Below the pieces are notes generated by a model. That model saw only the letters and a program-made list of their open reading frames with translations. It had not been told where the DNA came from and ran no database searches. Below are positions 1 through 12,186 of a stretch of DNA of 64,000 bases, piece after piece. Every line of letters begins with the position of its first letter. Position 1 is the first letter of the stretch. The stretch is from NCBI GenBank assembly GCA_963693305.1, contig OY855905.1:37215637-37279636 (forward strand), given 5' to 3'. Source of the stretch: Meandrina meandrites. Lineage: Eukaryota; Cnidaria; Anthozoa; Scleractinia; Meandrinidae. Made by a program: the position numbers and the translations under genes.

Positions 1-1
1 A

Positions 2-247
2 CAGATCTTTAAAAAATACCTACCTGTAGTTTGCAAAAGGCTAGACAGGCTAAATGACAAGCGAGCGACGCGTGAAAATAATATTTCGGGATCGAAAACT
101 GCGGACGCATTCCTATCCAGTGACGTTTTTATCGCCCACAGCGAAAAGTATTCCCTTGACAAATTAAAACAGTCCCTTGAGAGTATACAAAAATGTGTGT
201 CAGAGAGTGCCACCAATGATCCCAATTCTTACCATTTTCCTTGGTAA
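2..247 (+). CDS. 3' end of an unrecognised gene (terminal exon, 5' partial)
   Basis: An open frame enters from the left window edge and runs for 81 codons to a TAA at 245-247, ending in the residues NSYHFPW. The composition is that of a normal soluble protein: many Lys/Asp/Ser, one stretch with heptad-like leucines (SLDKLKQSLESIQKCV), no membrane segment. I do not recognise the family. A GT dinucleotide at 242-243 could instead be a weak splice donor, so the stop may not be the true end. It lies on the same strand and about 240 bases upstream of the MON1 exons but does not resemble any part of MON1 that I know. Codon usage and lack of internal stops support coding; identity is unknown. Confidence 0.5.
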   Translation, partial: QIFKKYLPVVCKRLDRLNDKRATRENNISGSKTADAFLSSDVFIAHSEKYSLDKLKQSLESIQKCVSESATNDPNSYHFPW

Positions 248-489
248 CCAAGCAAAATAGTCGAAAAAACGAGAACAGACTGCAACAAGAACAACAACAA
301 ATCCATCAGTTTCTGGAGTTTTCGCTAATCCAATTGAAGAGTTAATTTTTTGCTATCTTGGCGCCTTTTGGAAAGGCCGTTTATGTCCCGTCTTTAAGAA
401 TAAAGAACCAGTTGTTACTTCCATACATCAGGTGCGCTATCTCATCTGGTACGTTTTTTAGTTTCTCAGACGATTCTTTCAATTTTCAG

Positions 490-2599
490 CGTTTGAAAAG
501 ATATAGATGTATAGAAGCTATTAACGAGGCTGTGGCAAAAAAGAGTTATAGTTCAGGTAATCTTATAATTTATCTCCGTCGTTTCTCGGCTTATAAATTG
601 CCTATTTATACTGTTTGTAGTATTTTGCTGTTCCCTGTAGCGAGTTCAGTGTATATTTACGTTTTGTTACAGATCAGGTTGGCATTCCAGAACTGTATCA
701 TTTTGTTTACAAGTCTAAAAGTACAGCGCAGTACACTTCTCCTGAACTTGAAGCTCCTTATGTTGAACCAGAGGAACAAGAAAGGTACGCGAGTCGTGCC
801 TCTACGTAAATAGGGAAGATAGGAAGGAACTGAAAGGAGGGAGGGAGGGGTGGACGGACGGACGGACGGACGGAGGGGGTGGGACAGACGGACGGACGGA
901 GGGGGTGGGACAGACGGACGGACGGACGGACTGGATGAATGCAGGAATGAAGCAAATTAATAAGGAAAAGAACGAGGGAAAGGGGAGGGAAATAAACAAC
1001 ATTCAGCGTTCTTCCTCGGTATTTTTTTAAGTCGCTATCTTTCTTCGTCCCCAGACTTTTTGGTTTGTATCTTTATCTTCATCATCGGATCCACTCACCT
1101 GCCAGGCCTCTGAAAATTTTATGTCACGTGGGCACACGAGAGATGCTGCTGGGATGGGTACGTACAAAGTAGTAATGTTGTAAAATATACGAGTTGTAAT
1201 GATGGGTCGGGTAGCAGCTCTCGCATGGTCTCACATGAATCGCTTGCTACCCTTCGAGAGAAAATTAGAGCAAACAACGGGAACAATGCCCCTTGCCTAA
1301 AAATCACTGAGTAGAGAAGACTAGTAGAATTACAAGCTTACGAGAGCTGTTACATAACTGAGAGTAATATTAACTAATTCTATTCGTAAGTCCGTCGATT
1401 GTTAGTTCTTTCGTATGTAATGGAACGTTTGAAATCCGATTCAGAGGCTGCCGTGTTGAAGCCTGCGAACAGGCTCCAGTGTGGCAAGCTGTGTTGAGTC
1501 TTTGGTAGCACATGCATAACCCTGCGAGCAGAGTCTTCTTCGATCTTCCTAAATAAGTCGGGAAGAAAACCGGTGGTGGAAAACCGGTCTGACCAGGTCA
1601 AAACTGGTCTAACTCATCCATTTCCTCGGATAAGCGGATATTCAAAGAAATTCGAGACCGTTAGCAGAGTCTTCTTCGTCTTCCCGACTACCTAGGAAGA
1701 TCGAAGAAGAGTCTGCTCGTATAGGGTAGACATGCATGATAGCGGGTTATCATATCTCGAAAAGTGACAACTCGAAAGATCAATGATCAAGGACGAAAAC
1801 ATCGGCGAGCGGAGCCATCAGAAGGCGTTCGGCTTTCTCCGCGCGCCGGGAGCATGTTGGTAGGCTATGTGCTATCGAATGTCAGCGTGGACTCCTAGAA
1901 TAGTGTCTTGTCCCAGATGCGTAAATAAGTAATCTGCGATCGATTAGCATCCCAGGCGGTGCGCTTTTAACCTAGCTGTGCGATCGTTGTAAAATAACTG
2001 TATCTCGCTTGACAGGTTACTTCAGGTTTTGAGTTGTACGCTGCCTTCAGTCCACTTGTTACCAAGCCTGACGCGATCAATGCCATTAACAAACTTTTGA
2101 GATGGATTAAGGTTTGTTACAAGTGATGTGTTTTTTCCTGTCTTCTTTGTTCCTAACGTTTTCAAGGATCTCACTGTTACATGTAAAAGAGTTAGTCAAG
2201 GACGGCTTTGTCTTCCTCAGTGATACCATCCTTTGGTGTTTTTCTTAGGAAAAAAAACTATTGTTTTGATGCTTCCTCAGGTGCAATTGAAGTGATCTTA
2301 ATTTGCAAATCAGAAAAAAATGACTTAAAATTTTTAAAAAAATATATGTATATATCGTGACATGTCCCATTTAAGGTATTACTCAGTTGATGCTCTATCA
2401 GTGAATGTATATCACCCACTTGTTTGCGAATGTAGCCCAATAAAATCCCATTAGAAAAGTTACTCTTCTTCATTAGACCATGATAACATTACAACATGGT
2501 TAGCCAACAGTAGCGTACAGTAGCTATTTACTTGCTTTGTTTGTTTGTTTTTAGCGCGAAGAAGACAGACTCTTCATTTTAAGCTCTCAAGTGTTCTAA
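490..2599 (+). CDS. MON1: MON1 vacuolar/endosomal fusion protein, C-terminal exons only
   Basis: MON1 with CCZ1 forms the guanine-nucleotide exchange factor for Rab7 and drives early-to-late endosome and lysosome fusion. Five exons join in frame with consensus GT-AG borders: 490-556, 673-784, 1055-1157, 2016-2111 and 2555-2599 (TAA). Together they give about 140 residues. These carry the conserved MON1 C-terminal signatures [50 protein letters not shown] and REEDRLFIL, which is the third longin-like region. Intron phases are 1, 2, 0 and 0. The N-terminal two thirds are not in the window: the 240 bases upstream of 490 have no matching exon, and another terminal exon ends at 247. It is therefore either a partial duplicate, a gene split by rearrangement, or an assembly join. 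The exons show no stops or frameshifts, so decay is recent or absent. Family assignment is confident. Confidence 0.85.
845..935. repeat. GGAC-type minisatellite
   Basis: Short tandem GGAC/GGAG units with two longer copies of a GGGGGTGGGACAGACGGACG motif. It lies in the second intron-sized gap of the MON1 exons. The proline/serine-rich frames read through it are artefacts of the repeat. Confidence 0.85.
1520..1726. mobile_element. Foldback MITE, copy A (GAAGATCGAAGAAGA family)
   Basis: The left end CCCTGCGAGCAGAGTCTTC is repeated in inverted form at the right end, with GAAGATCGAAGAAGAGTCTG. The centre holds further GTCTTCTTCG inverted pieces. A near-perfect short palindrome of the same family lies at 22649-22728. 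No coding capacity. It sits inside the third intron of the MON1 exons. Confidence 0.75.
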
Positions 2600-4800
2600 G
2601 GAACTGTCTCACTCTGGTATATGGAGTCAGTTCTGGCGGTCGCTGAACGCGTGGGGACTGGGCCTACTCACACTGCCTCAGTCAAGCCTCGCAGGAGCAA
2701 GACCGCCAATGGTCTAAAACCGAATAATGATATTCAAATGGATAAAATAGAATTATTTTCAAGATTATTTTCGATTTCAGAATTAAACAGTCTTTACTAA
2801 AGAGAAATGCAGATGTAAGGAAATACATGTATATAATGTGAACTTTGCCGATAACTGGCGTCCGGTATCTGGAATTAGACTTTTGTAATTAGACTCTGCC
2901 AGTTAAAACCTCGAACCAGTTATGGGCCAGCCTTAAAAACTCGCATCCTGTATGTTTGTCAATCTGTGGTCAAGCCAAACAGCCCAAGATAAAATAATAC
3001 AAAATAGCTTGGTTGTAATAACTCTGACATTCGTTCATAAGAGGTCCTAGGGCTAGACTGTGAGCTCTGTCTAAACGGTTGATTTGATTGGCTCGATTTC
3101 AAATTCTGTTTGTCAAATCTAGCCAATCAATGCATGTTTCGTCAGAGCCAGCGTTTTCTCGTGCGAAGTCCCCGCCGGTTAATGGGAACTGTTGGCCCTG
3201 GAGACGAGAATAAAGCTCTTATAGAGAAAAAAGCTCTTTCAACGTTGAACCTGTAGAAACTTTGTTTTTGGACCGGCAACAAGTATAGAGCAGGTAACAG
3301 ATGTTGAACTTTTGAGTTATGTGGTTGAAATACAGTGTAGTTTCGTGACAGAGTCTAAAGTCTATTGTAAAATGCGGTACATTGTATCTGAGGCTAGGTG
3401 ACGCTATTTTAGATAGTTCTCGCCCGTTTCTCACGGGAGGTACAAGTGTAAAACGTACTGATAACGCAAATGGAGCAAGAGATTTTTTAGCATTCTCTGG
3501 TTATAAACAAAAAACAAAATAATCCTTCAACTACCACGGTCATGTTTGAAAAATGACCAGAGAACTTTTTTTCTAATTTTATCATTTATGTTGTTTGAAA
3601 TGATGAGAAGCGGCTGATTTCCTCGGCTAGTGTAGATTCGACAGAAATCGTGCGCTTTCCTTTTGTGTTTTCCTGTACGTTTTTGTACCATCAATTCTAT
3701 TCGGGAGGCTGTAACAATAGTTTTGGACTTCAGGCTTGACTTTCCCCTTCTTTTGATGTTATAAAATATGAAGAGGGCTTGATCGAAAATATTTTGTGAG
3801 TTTTTACATGTATCTAAGTTATTTCCGACGTTTTTCCCTTTTTGTGTAGCTTTATGTTCTGGGGATGGTGTTTTAAATCCAAAATTCGCTGAAAATATTG
3901 TGGTTCATTTCGGAAAAAAGCTTCTTGCATGTTCGGAAAGAAATTAAACTTTCCCTTCACGAGAGGGGTAAGCAGATAATTCTATATACTGACAGAAAAT
4001 GATCTTTTATAATTACTAACGCTTTTATTTTAAAAAAGTTTCAATAAAACAATTTTGTTCTCAGTGTTGTTTCTAGAATCCTGAATAACCCGTTCGTCGT
4101 ACAGAAGTGTGCTCCTTGGGTACCCCAACTTTTGTTCTGACCGACGTCTCAAAACTGCCGCAAAAGCCTAAATTCTTGCCGTTTTAATCTACATTTTCAA
4201 ACATGAAGGAATTGTTTAGCCTGCGCCGCAGACGAAACTAAAGCCCCTGGTTAGATTACATCTGCGACGTAGACTGGGAATTGTTTCGTCCATTACTGAG
4301 TAATTCAATAAAGTCAACAATTCTTGTGTGAAATGTTATGTAAGGATAATCCCCAAAGCATTAAGAAATATTCTTGTAGAAGTTGTCACTTTCCGAAGGC
4401 GTGGATCCAGGATTTTTCTTAGTAGGGGGTCCCCCCCCCCTTTTTTTTTTGCAGAATACCAGTTGTATTAGAAAGCTGCCCGGTCATCTCGGAGGTGTGT
4501 GGGGGCGTACTCCTGCACCCTCCCCCTAAATCCGCCCCTGTCCAATAAGTAGCTTAGGGGGGCGGAGAATTCACCTTATCGCAGGTTCCCGCCCCGACCA
4601 CCATCAGTCAAAAGAGCATCAGCTCTTTCAATCTAGCGTCTAAGATAGACTTATTATGGAGGAAAAGACAAAAAGAGCTCAAGCCGGTTTTCAGTGAAAG
4701 AAAAAGTCGCCAACGCATGTGTCCGTTTCTTAAACGGGCGATGCCATGTTAATGACACAATTTTGATCGAAATTTCCGTCTACTAAAAAGGAAAATGAAA
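2600..4800. other. Gene-free stretch downstream of MON1
   Basis: No exon with coding character was recognised on either strand. The stretch is AT-rich, with a C10T11 homopolymer pair around 4429-4450 and AATAAA-like signals scattered through it. Part of 2600-2800 may be the MON1 3' untranslated region. Confidence 0.5.
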
Positions 4801-4806
4801 ATGAAT

Positions 4807-4873
4807 GTCAGCACCGAGAATCGAACCCGGAACCTCTGGTATGGAAGCATCACGGCTCTCACCACTTAAACCC
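4807..4873 (-). repeat. tRNA-related sequence (SINE head or tRNA pseudogene)
   Basis: Read on the minus strand it has an A-box-like TTTAAGTGGTGAGAGC and a B-box-like GGGTTCGATTC with a foldable T arm (CCGGG/CTCGG). The anticodon and acceptor stems do not pair well, so a functional tRNA is unlikely. A tRNA-derived SINE head is the best reading. Confidence 0.55.
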
Positions 4874-5434
4874 CCCAAAAATTTCATTAATATATAAGGT
4901 GACTTCCTTACATCTATAATAGATGGCCCTATTCCTAACCTAAGTGTGAATCTAGACTAGTCTCCATCGCAGCCGTTGTTTGGGCTCCTCACGCAACGCC
5001 CCAGGAGTTTTAGGAGGGATATCTAGACCAACTTTCAACTAATAAACCTAATGCAGGCCTAAACTAGAGCAGATATGGCATCGCCCATTCCGAAAAGCTT
5101 GGTATCAATGATGGCATCAGCGTCGCCAACTTATCGAAACTTAGATTGCCGGATTTACAGCATAAAAAAACTTTTGCATCGTTTGGAATAGATCGTTCGC
5201 GCGTCGACGTCAACAGTATAAGTATGTTGGCAGAATGAAAAAAAAAACAATAGCACTCTTCTGTATATGCTTGTGGCCTAAACAATTTGTTGTACTAATT
5301 TCCATGCCAATAATTTCCAATCAACTGAACGATAAGCGCGAGAGAATAAAAAGGGGCGAGCCATTTAAAAATCAGGCTTTACTTAAAAGCAGAGGATTTC
5401 GAAAATTTGTAACTTGTATTCGCGTTAGTTTCCT

Positions 5435-5545
5435 CCGGGAACTGCAGGCACAGTGACTGTGACCGCTGACACCGGGAACTGCAGGCACAGTGACTGTGAC
5501 CGCTGACTCCGGGAACTGCGGGCACAGTGATTGTGACCGCTGTGG
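5435..5545. repeat. Minisatellite, three copies of 37 bp
   Basis: The unit beginning CCGGGAACTGCAGGCACAGT starts at 5435, 5472 and 5509, an exact 37-bp period, the third copy being slightly diverged. Each unit contains the dyad CACAGTGACTGTG. Confidence 0.9.
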
Positions 5546-6205
5546 TCCGTTACACTGCATTCTCGTCCCCAGAGCTACTCGTCTTGCCGACCACGTGACA
5601 AAAACTGTCGGAGCGAGAATGGTTACACCGAAGTGCATCATTCAAATTAGTTACTCTGTTATTGACCATGTGAATTTGTATCGATATCAAGGGCATAGCA
5701 GCATGTGTTTTCAAACCTTTTTGTCATTTACACTGGTACACATTGTATGTGCACCAGCGTCCTAGACAAAGAATCAAGGTTATAAGAGAAGCAGGACTCC
5801 AACAATAAAATAAGCTCAGTTGCTGATCTCCATGGTACAGCACAGGCGGACCACCCTACGTGTTCGTGGTTAATTATTATTTGTTGACATGAGACGAACA
5901 AAAGAAATACACTCTTTTTGCATATAAGAAACTTTTTTAACGGAACGTCGAGGCTGAGATTTACCATGATTTTAAGAACATGCTAAGAACATTCCTCAGA
6001 CCGAGAGTCAGAGAACGTCTTCATTTTGTGTTTAAATTTCTTGTTAAATGAGCAGGAATTAAACGAGAACTAAAGAGCAACTTGATACACCACTTTCGGG
6101 GAATGATGCTCCTTGATAAGTTTCCTGGCTGATCACCTCTGCATTTATTTGATGAAATTCTATAACATGCAACTTGAGAGCGTTTTCAGCCTCAAATTGT
6201 CAAAA
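5546..6205. other. Gene-free stretch
   Basis: No gene or clear repeat family recognised between the 37-bp minisatellite and the TIR element that begins near 6206. Confidence 0.4.
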
Positions 6206-7546
6206 AAATAAGAACGCTCAGCCTCAATCCCAAAATTAGACGTTCCAGAAGTCCATAACTAGAAGTCTACATCTCTGGTAATAGGCTTTGAGATATGTCT
6301 TTCGCGTGTACCTCGCGTTCCTCGCGTGTAGGCTATTTTTAGAACAGCTTTGCCGCGAACAAGTAGCCAATCACATTGAAGTATTTTTTAATTCGCGCCT
6401 TTGATTGGTTGAACAAGTTTTTGAAGAAAAGCAGAACTGCAGAGGACGAGTGAACTCGAGCGAACGGCATTACGAAATTTCTGTTTGTTGGTCATCGTAA
6501 TTTCCGTTTTGTGAGGATTAAATCGTCCGGACAAGAATCATCAGGCCATCTTTCATCGATGACGATAGCATCGAAGTTGTAAAAATTCGGAGCATCCAAA
6601 TAAGCGAGAGGACCTCAGTGTTTTGGAGTCAGAATACGAAATGGCAGCGGGCAAGATAGACTAATTCCGAGTCAAATTCAAAATGCGAAGACACTTAAGA
6701 TTAATGGTACTCTCAAGATGAAGACAGGCATTAAGAGAGCAAGTGCATTTTGGCACAGGTTCGTTGCTATTTTGAAAAACAAAACCGTGGTCCCTGAAGC
6801 GCTCAACATCGAGCGCGGAATGAACAGAATGAAGTTTGATTCGTTTGAGAACAACATTCAGAGAAAACGACAAGTTTGGCGAGTTTCGCATGTTTTTGGA
6901 ATTATAAGGACGGCATGAAAACGAAAGACTGACTAAGGTAATGTACTTGTTTTAATATGAATAGAAATACGAGTTTAATTCATCGAACAATGATGATTTC
7001 ATTCACATCCGTCAAAAGTTTAATTCAAGTTGTGCTTCTCGAGCACTTCGCAGTGTGCAGCTATTGTGTTGTGTATGTTGTTCAGTATTTTAACACGAGG
7101 ATATGCTGTACAAAATAAAGACACACTTAACTACTAAAAGTTTGGGGAACTTCTGTTCATAAATCCTCTCGTAAATTATAAAAAGTCGACCTGTTTGTTT
7201 TGTGAGTTTGTCTACGGAAACCCGGCGACGGGTTGCTTTTTCACTCGCCTTCAAATGCCACTGACCAGACGTTTGAAATCACTATCTACGATACTACTTC
7301 TGTCGAAATGTGAGAATTAAAGAGAATGGCCTGTCAAGTGTTTTGATGTGATTTGATTTATTTCACCTGCCACTTTCCAAAATATTCGGCCGCAACTTAG
7401 AACTCCAATCGTGTCGAGATAGTGGGTTACGTCATTTTCTCGCGAGACATCAGTTTCTAAAAATAGCCTACACGCGAAAGACATAGCACGCGCCCCAATA
7501 CCAGATGTAGACTTCTAGTTATGGACTTCTGGACGTTCTTATTTAA
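6206..7546. mobile_element. Non-autonomous DNA transposon with long TIRs
   Basis: The arm at about 6206-6350 returns in reverse complement at about 7450-7546. Shared pieces include AATAAGAACG, CAGAAGTCCATAACTAGAAG, GACATATC-like sequence and CGCGTGTAGGCTATTTTTAG. The left arm has an extra ~25 bp just inside its end and a small internal repeat of CTCGCG words. No transposase frame is present in the ~1.1 kb between the arms, so it is non-autonomous. The exact boundaries and target duplication are not clear. Confidence 0.7.
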
Positions 7547-8537
7547 AAAAGAGTGTTTTGTAATCTTTTCGGGCCAACTTATCGCCCCTGGTTCTCCGAC
7601 GAAACATGTCGTGATTGATTGTTTGACAAATCCACTACATTTTTCCATCGTCTACAACCGCCGAACCGTATCCATAGTTGAACCAATGAAAAGTTTTAAG
7701 GAGGTCAACTCTATAGTCTATACGAGTGTAGGCAATGGAAAACTGCGTTTGATTTGTTTTCAAATTTACTGTATTAAAAACAAATATTTTTCGTTGCGAA
7801 GATTCAATAGCTTTTCTCTTTTTAATCATTTTATCGAGAAGACTATCCTTGACTGGCCATGAATAGATGATAAATGTTTTGCAAGAAGCTTTCGTTGAAA
7901 ACGAACTTGCCTTAATTCATACTCTCGCGGGCTGTAGCTCTCCACTAATGAGCGAGCAAGAATTGCTGGCTTGCAACTGACGTCACGACAGCCATGCTGG
8001 GGGACAACAAAAAAAGCGTTTTCCTCCGCTGGGAACTTAACTCTTTTATCAAGCAAACTCTGCGAAGTTTTTTATTGTATTGTTTTGACCACCAATATGG
8101 CCGCCTTGTCACGTGGTTGCAAGCGATCAATTCTGCCAGTTGTTGTAAAAAGACACTGAAATAAAAAGATGTAATAAAAAAATAAATTTTTGTCCCAGTG
8201 AATTTTGTAAACTCTAGCATGATCGGACTGGATTAGATTCACTAATTCATAGGATTCAACGTTGTTTTTTTATTATTATTATTTTTCTCCAGTTAGTAAC
8301 TCCCTGAGCTCGATTACCAGCCGCTGTTCGAGAAATGAGCCCGCGCTCCTCAGGAATTAAGAGAACGGCAGAAATCGATCGAGCCTAGTAATCCCCCTCT
8401 GTAAAGAAGTTTCCTGAAACAGTTTCTGGTATGAAAGCTTAATGCCACGGTACTTATTTCTCGAAATGTTATTTTTATAATAATAAAATATCGGAAACTA
8501 AATTGAAAATGTTTAGTTCACTAGATTTCAGGCATTG
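7547..8537. other. Gene-free stretch upstream of (3' to) the first LicD-like gene
   Basis: No coding signature recognised. AT-rich; may contain the 3' untranslated region of the minus-strand gene that ends at 8538 (AATAAA-type signals on the minus strand near 8170-8190 and 8480). Confidence 0.4.
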
Positions 8538-10449
8538 CTAAGTTACCAAAAATGGAATGTCACCGTCAGCAGGGAAATTTTGCAAGCAAGCGTGGTGATG
8601 TGGGTTCTCACAAGGGGTGAAGCTGCCAGGATTGTAGTCAGCAAAACTGTGTGGTAGTTGCACATTTCGCCAAGACTGAGAATGTTTTAGGATTTCTCTT
8701 CCATACCGATTTCTTGCAAACAATCCAGGACTGAACGCTGTATCAATCCAGTTACCCCGAATGTTTGCTTTGGTAAACGTTTCACGTGCTTGAAGCTCCG
8801 GCGGAAGATATTGAGTGTTTGTCACTCTCGACATGCCCCATACTTCGATATCAAACCCGTTGTATTCAATATCTACATACCCACTACTTTGGCTTGGTGG
8901 TTTATAACTGGTTAGATTATAACCATTTTTCTGAAAATACTCCACTGTTTCTCTCTTACCAAAAATGTCGATATCTGAGGTTAGAACAATCATATCTCCG
9001 TCTATATCCCAAGGAAGAAGGCCATTAAACTTAACGCCACCTAATGCGGAACCAGTATCAAGCTCGAATGTGACATTATGCATATCAGCAAACTTCTTAA
9101 AGAAAGACAGCGCATCTGCATACTCTTCCTGGCAACAAACTGGAAGTAAAGCGCTTTGGGCATTACATTTGAAACCAATATCTTTACAAGAGAAGGAATG
9201 CCTCACTCCCTGAGGCAGCAACACTCGATTTAGCTCCCACTTTTTAGCCAAAGGTGTCCACACGTTTCTATCAGTTCTTTTTGAATACGAATAATAATCT
9301 GTAGTGAAATACATAGCATCTGGACATGACATAATTAGGTTTCCATCTTCAACAACACGTAAAAACCAATCTTCAAAAATAACCTCATTTGGAAGCCTCT
9401 CGTCAAACTTCAACAGATTTGTTTTGGTAACGAAGGGGCCCTGCAGATAATCACAGTACATGCACTCGTTTCTTGAGTGATAATAGCCTTCCTGGTATTC
9501 TAAGACGTAATTCCTTAGTTTAGTTTGCACACAGCCCGCTTTCCAGTGGCCCGAAAAATTACGATATGCTCCGCCTGCAACTCCAACATTTGGTATGCGA
9601 CTGACCACACGAATTTGCCTCTCAATTTGGGTGAGCCATGTGAAGTGAAAAACATCCCGTGCAACAAGCACATAAGGGGTAGAGACCTTACTTATCAACA
9701 TGTTCCAAACTTTCCCTAGCTGTACATCATCAACCTTCACAGCATCAACATTTTTATACCTTTTGGCAGTATCCATCACTTCGTCACTACGCGCTGTCAT
9801 ATAAACTTTAACTGTAGGGTAGGTCTCCGTAATTCCTTTCAAGACCTTTTCAATGTGTTTCTCATCTTTCTTGGGATATACAACAGTATTTACTAAAACA
9901 CTTATCACAGAACTAATTGGTTTGACATTGGTACAATTGGTAGTGACCCAGCCTGTAGCATAAAATGGATAGCCAAACTTCCCTCCTTTGTACTCGTCTG
10001 GACAAACATCCACACTGCCATCTTTGTTGACTACATCACTGACTGCACTCGCTGGTTGTAGTCTGTTGTCAATGCGTTTTGCTATTTCTTCTAATCTCTG
10101 AACCAATCTCGCTGAGGGAACTTGTTTATGGATGACTAACTTTTTTACTTGTAGGCTGATTTCATTCAGTTCCTCTGCAATGCTTTGTTTAAAAGGCAGG
10201 TAGGGGTCGTCGTGTCTGAAGAGAGATAACTTGTGCTTGAATCATTTTGATGATTTTTATTACGCTGTTATTATTATTATTTTGAATAACAAAATGTTTT
10301 GTGAAACATTTGAGAAGAAAAATTAGCGATAAGAAAACAGAACGACGTTTCGATGACTCCATGGCATCATTATCAAGTTAAATTAGACTACATGGAGCCA
10401 TCGAAACATCGTTCTAGATATTTTCTTATCTTATTATTACTATTGTTTA

Positions 10450-10531
<82 letters not shown>

Positions 10532-11706
10532 TTATTATTATTATTATTACCACCATCATCATCATCATTATTATTATTATTATTATCATCATCGAATCGG
10601 ATATCAAATCTAATCCTGTAATATTTCAAAAGCATGCTTTGTTCCTTTTTCACTATTATCTTGCATGGCACTAATTCGTGCTCCTCGTTTTCCTCTCTCC
10701 GTCCCTTTTGAATCACTACTGTTGCAATGTACATGCAACTGTAAAGACCTCTTCCTCTATAACACTCTCATTTATGATGATTCAACACAGTAAATAATGC
10801 AACTGAAGAGTTGTAAGGCCTGGAGGCAGTTTCAGTGCCAGATTTGAATCTGGTTCAAATCCTTCATCCTGCTATGAACTGGCTTCCGCTATGTCCTCAG
10901 TATTCCATTGTTGAACTCCCCATAAATAAATTAACCAACTGGTTTACCCTATTATATCCACTGACCACGAGGATAACAATCAAGTTGAGATTTGCATGCT
11001 CTACTGAACCCAAACAAAAGATTTTATGGGCAAGGGGATTAAAACAAAGTAAAATTAAAATTATTCCCATGCAAGCATGGTACGAAGATTGTGCAAAATG
11101 TGCGAATTTTGAAACACAAGCAGTCTTCTATTGCAATGCTTAGAATGACAAAGCTAATTAAACAATCGCTGTTACTTTGAAATCATCCAAGGCACATAAT
11201 TCGAAACAAAAGATCTATTAATTTAAGATTAACAAATTGGAAATAAAAAAAAAACAACACTGACAACTTTGGCAGCAGGGGTACAAAAAGTGTTTGTGAT
11301 ACTGTGACAGTCCCTCACATATTGTATAACACAATCCTCCACTCCCCAAATTGGACACCAAGTCGATTTTGGATTTTTTTCGCTTTCTTTCAATAAAATC
11401 TTTTCTAAAAATTTGAGTTGCTAAATTTGGGGTGTGGCTTATCTGCGGGTGTTTGCGGTAGGTTAGTTTTACCTCTTTTCACATTGCAATGGCAAAAAAA
11501 AAATTGGGCTAGGTGTAATAGAATGTAAAAGACTGGAAAGTCCAAACCATTGTTAGCCACCTTAAATGTAACTTACTGAAATACGATTTCCAAGATCACA
11601 CATACCTGCTTCTTTGTGGAAAGAACAGATAAAATGACAGCGACAGGATGGTAAAGAGAACAGTGAAGGATAAAAACACACATCTCCAAGACAGGACAAG
11701 TGCCAT
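8538..11706 (-). CDS. LicD/fukutin-like type II membrane glycan-modifying protein, paralogue 1
   Basis: Two coding exons: 11706-11606 and 10215-8538, joined by a GT-AG phase-2 intron, giving about 592 residues. The ATG at 11706 follows an in-frame TGA directly. Residues 1-33 (MALVLSWR then a hydrophobic run) form a signal anchor, so the protein should sit in the ER/Golgi membrane with its body in the lumen. Residues about 134-350 resemble a GT-A glycosyltransferase fold (ISVLVNT start, LVARDVFHF, an FEDWFLRV acidic motif) but show no clear DxD. A Cys-rich linker follows. Residues about 425-560 are a LicD domain with GGVKFNGLLPWDIDGD, the metal-binding WDxDxD motif of the LicD/FKTN/FKRP nucleotidyltransferase family. 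In that family such domains transfer phosphocholine or ribitol-phosphate; the substrate here is unknown. Two paralogues lie at 30385 and 55958. Structure is confident; function is inferred. Confidence 0.85.
10328..10430. mobile_element. Foldback element in the intron of LicD-like paralogue 1
   Basis: GATAAGAAAACAGAACGACG and CGATG-CTCCATG at the left are mirrored by CATGGAGCCATCGAAACATC and TTTTCTTATC at the right. Arms are about 45 bp with few mismatches. It sits next to the ATT microsatellite. Confidence 0.75.
10431..10592. repeat. (ATT)n microsatellite with CAT/ACC interruptions
   Basis: Nearly pure ATT repeats, with a short CACCATCATCATC block near 10550. It lies in the paralogue-1 intron. 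Polytyrosine and polyasparagine frames across it are artefacts. Confidence 0.95.
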
Positions 11707-12183
11707 TCAGTTATGAACCAAAGACTTTAAAATCTGTAGATGATGTATGGGAAAGATTACAATAAATACACTGCCAATAGTCTAATATGAATTATTAGAC
11801 GGGCAGGCCACTAGCGGCCGATACCCTTCTCATGCTTTCATGTAGGAAGGTATTCTGATTTGCTCAGTATGGGTTATCAATTTCATCGCCCACTTGACTT
11901 ATAGGTGATGACAGATGTTGCTCAGAGGTTTATTTAGACATTCACTGCTATAAAAAGGGAGGGCTAGAAGGTTGCAAATTTTCATGTTGCCGAATATAGA
12001 TATATTTACGTTAGACTGGAGCAAGCACTGACCAACAGACACCTATGTATGTGAGCTTAAGTCTCTCAGCTACACTTCGTAGCTATTTTCGTAGCTTGTC
12101 AGGCAATTGACTTTGGACATCGGTTGTGAGAGTCAGCCAGTCACTCGTATCGTATATCACATGGTGGCTGTCTTGCAAAAGGA
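11707..12183. other. Promoter-side region of LicD-like paralogue 1
   Basis: Contains the presumed promoter and 5' untranslated region of the minus-strand gene starting at 11706. No clear TATA box or other gene seen. Confidence 0.35.
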
Positions 12184-12186
12184 TAA

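Noticed and set aside
358..813. 151-codon frame beginning with TTG across the MON1 region
   Set aside because: It runs through two well-supported MON1 exons in part out of phase and through their introns; the spliced reading matches a known family.
10353..10734. Polytyrosine and polyasparagine open frames
   Set aside because: They translate the ATT microsatellite and lie in an intron.
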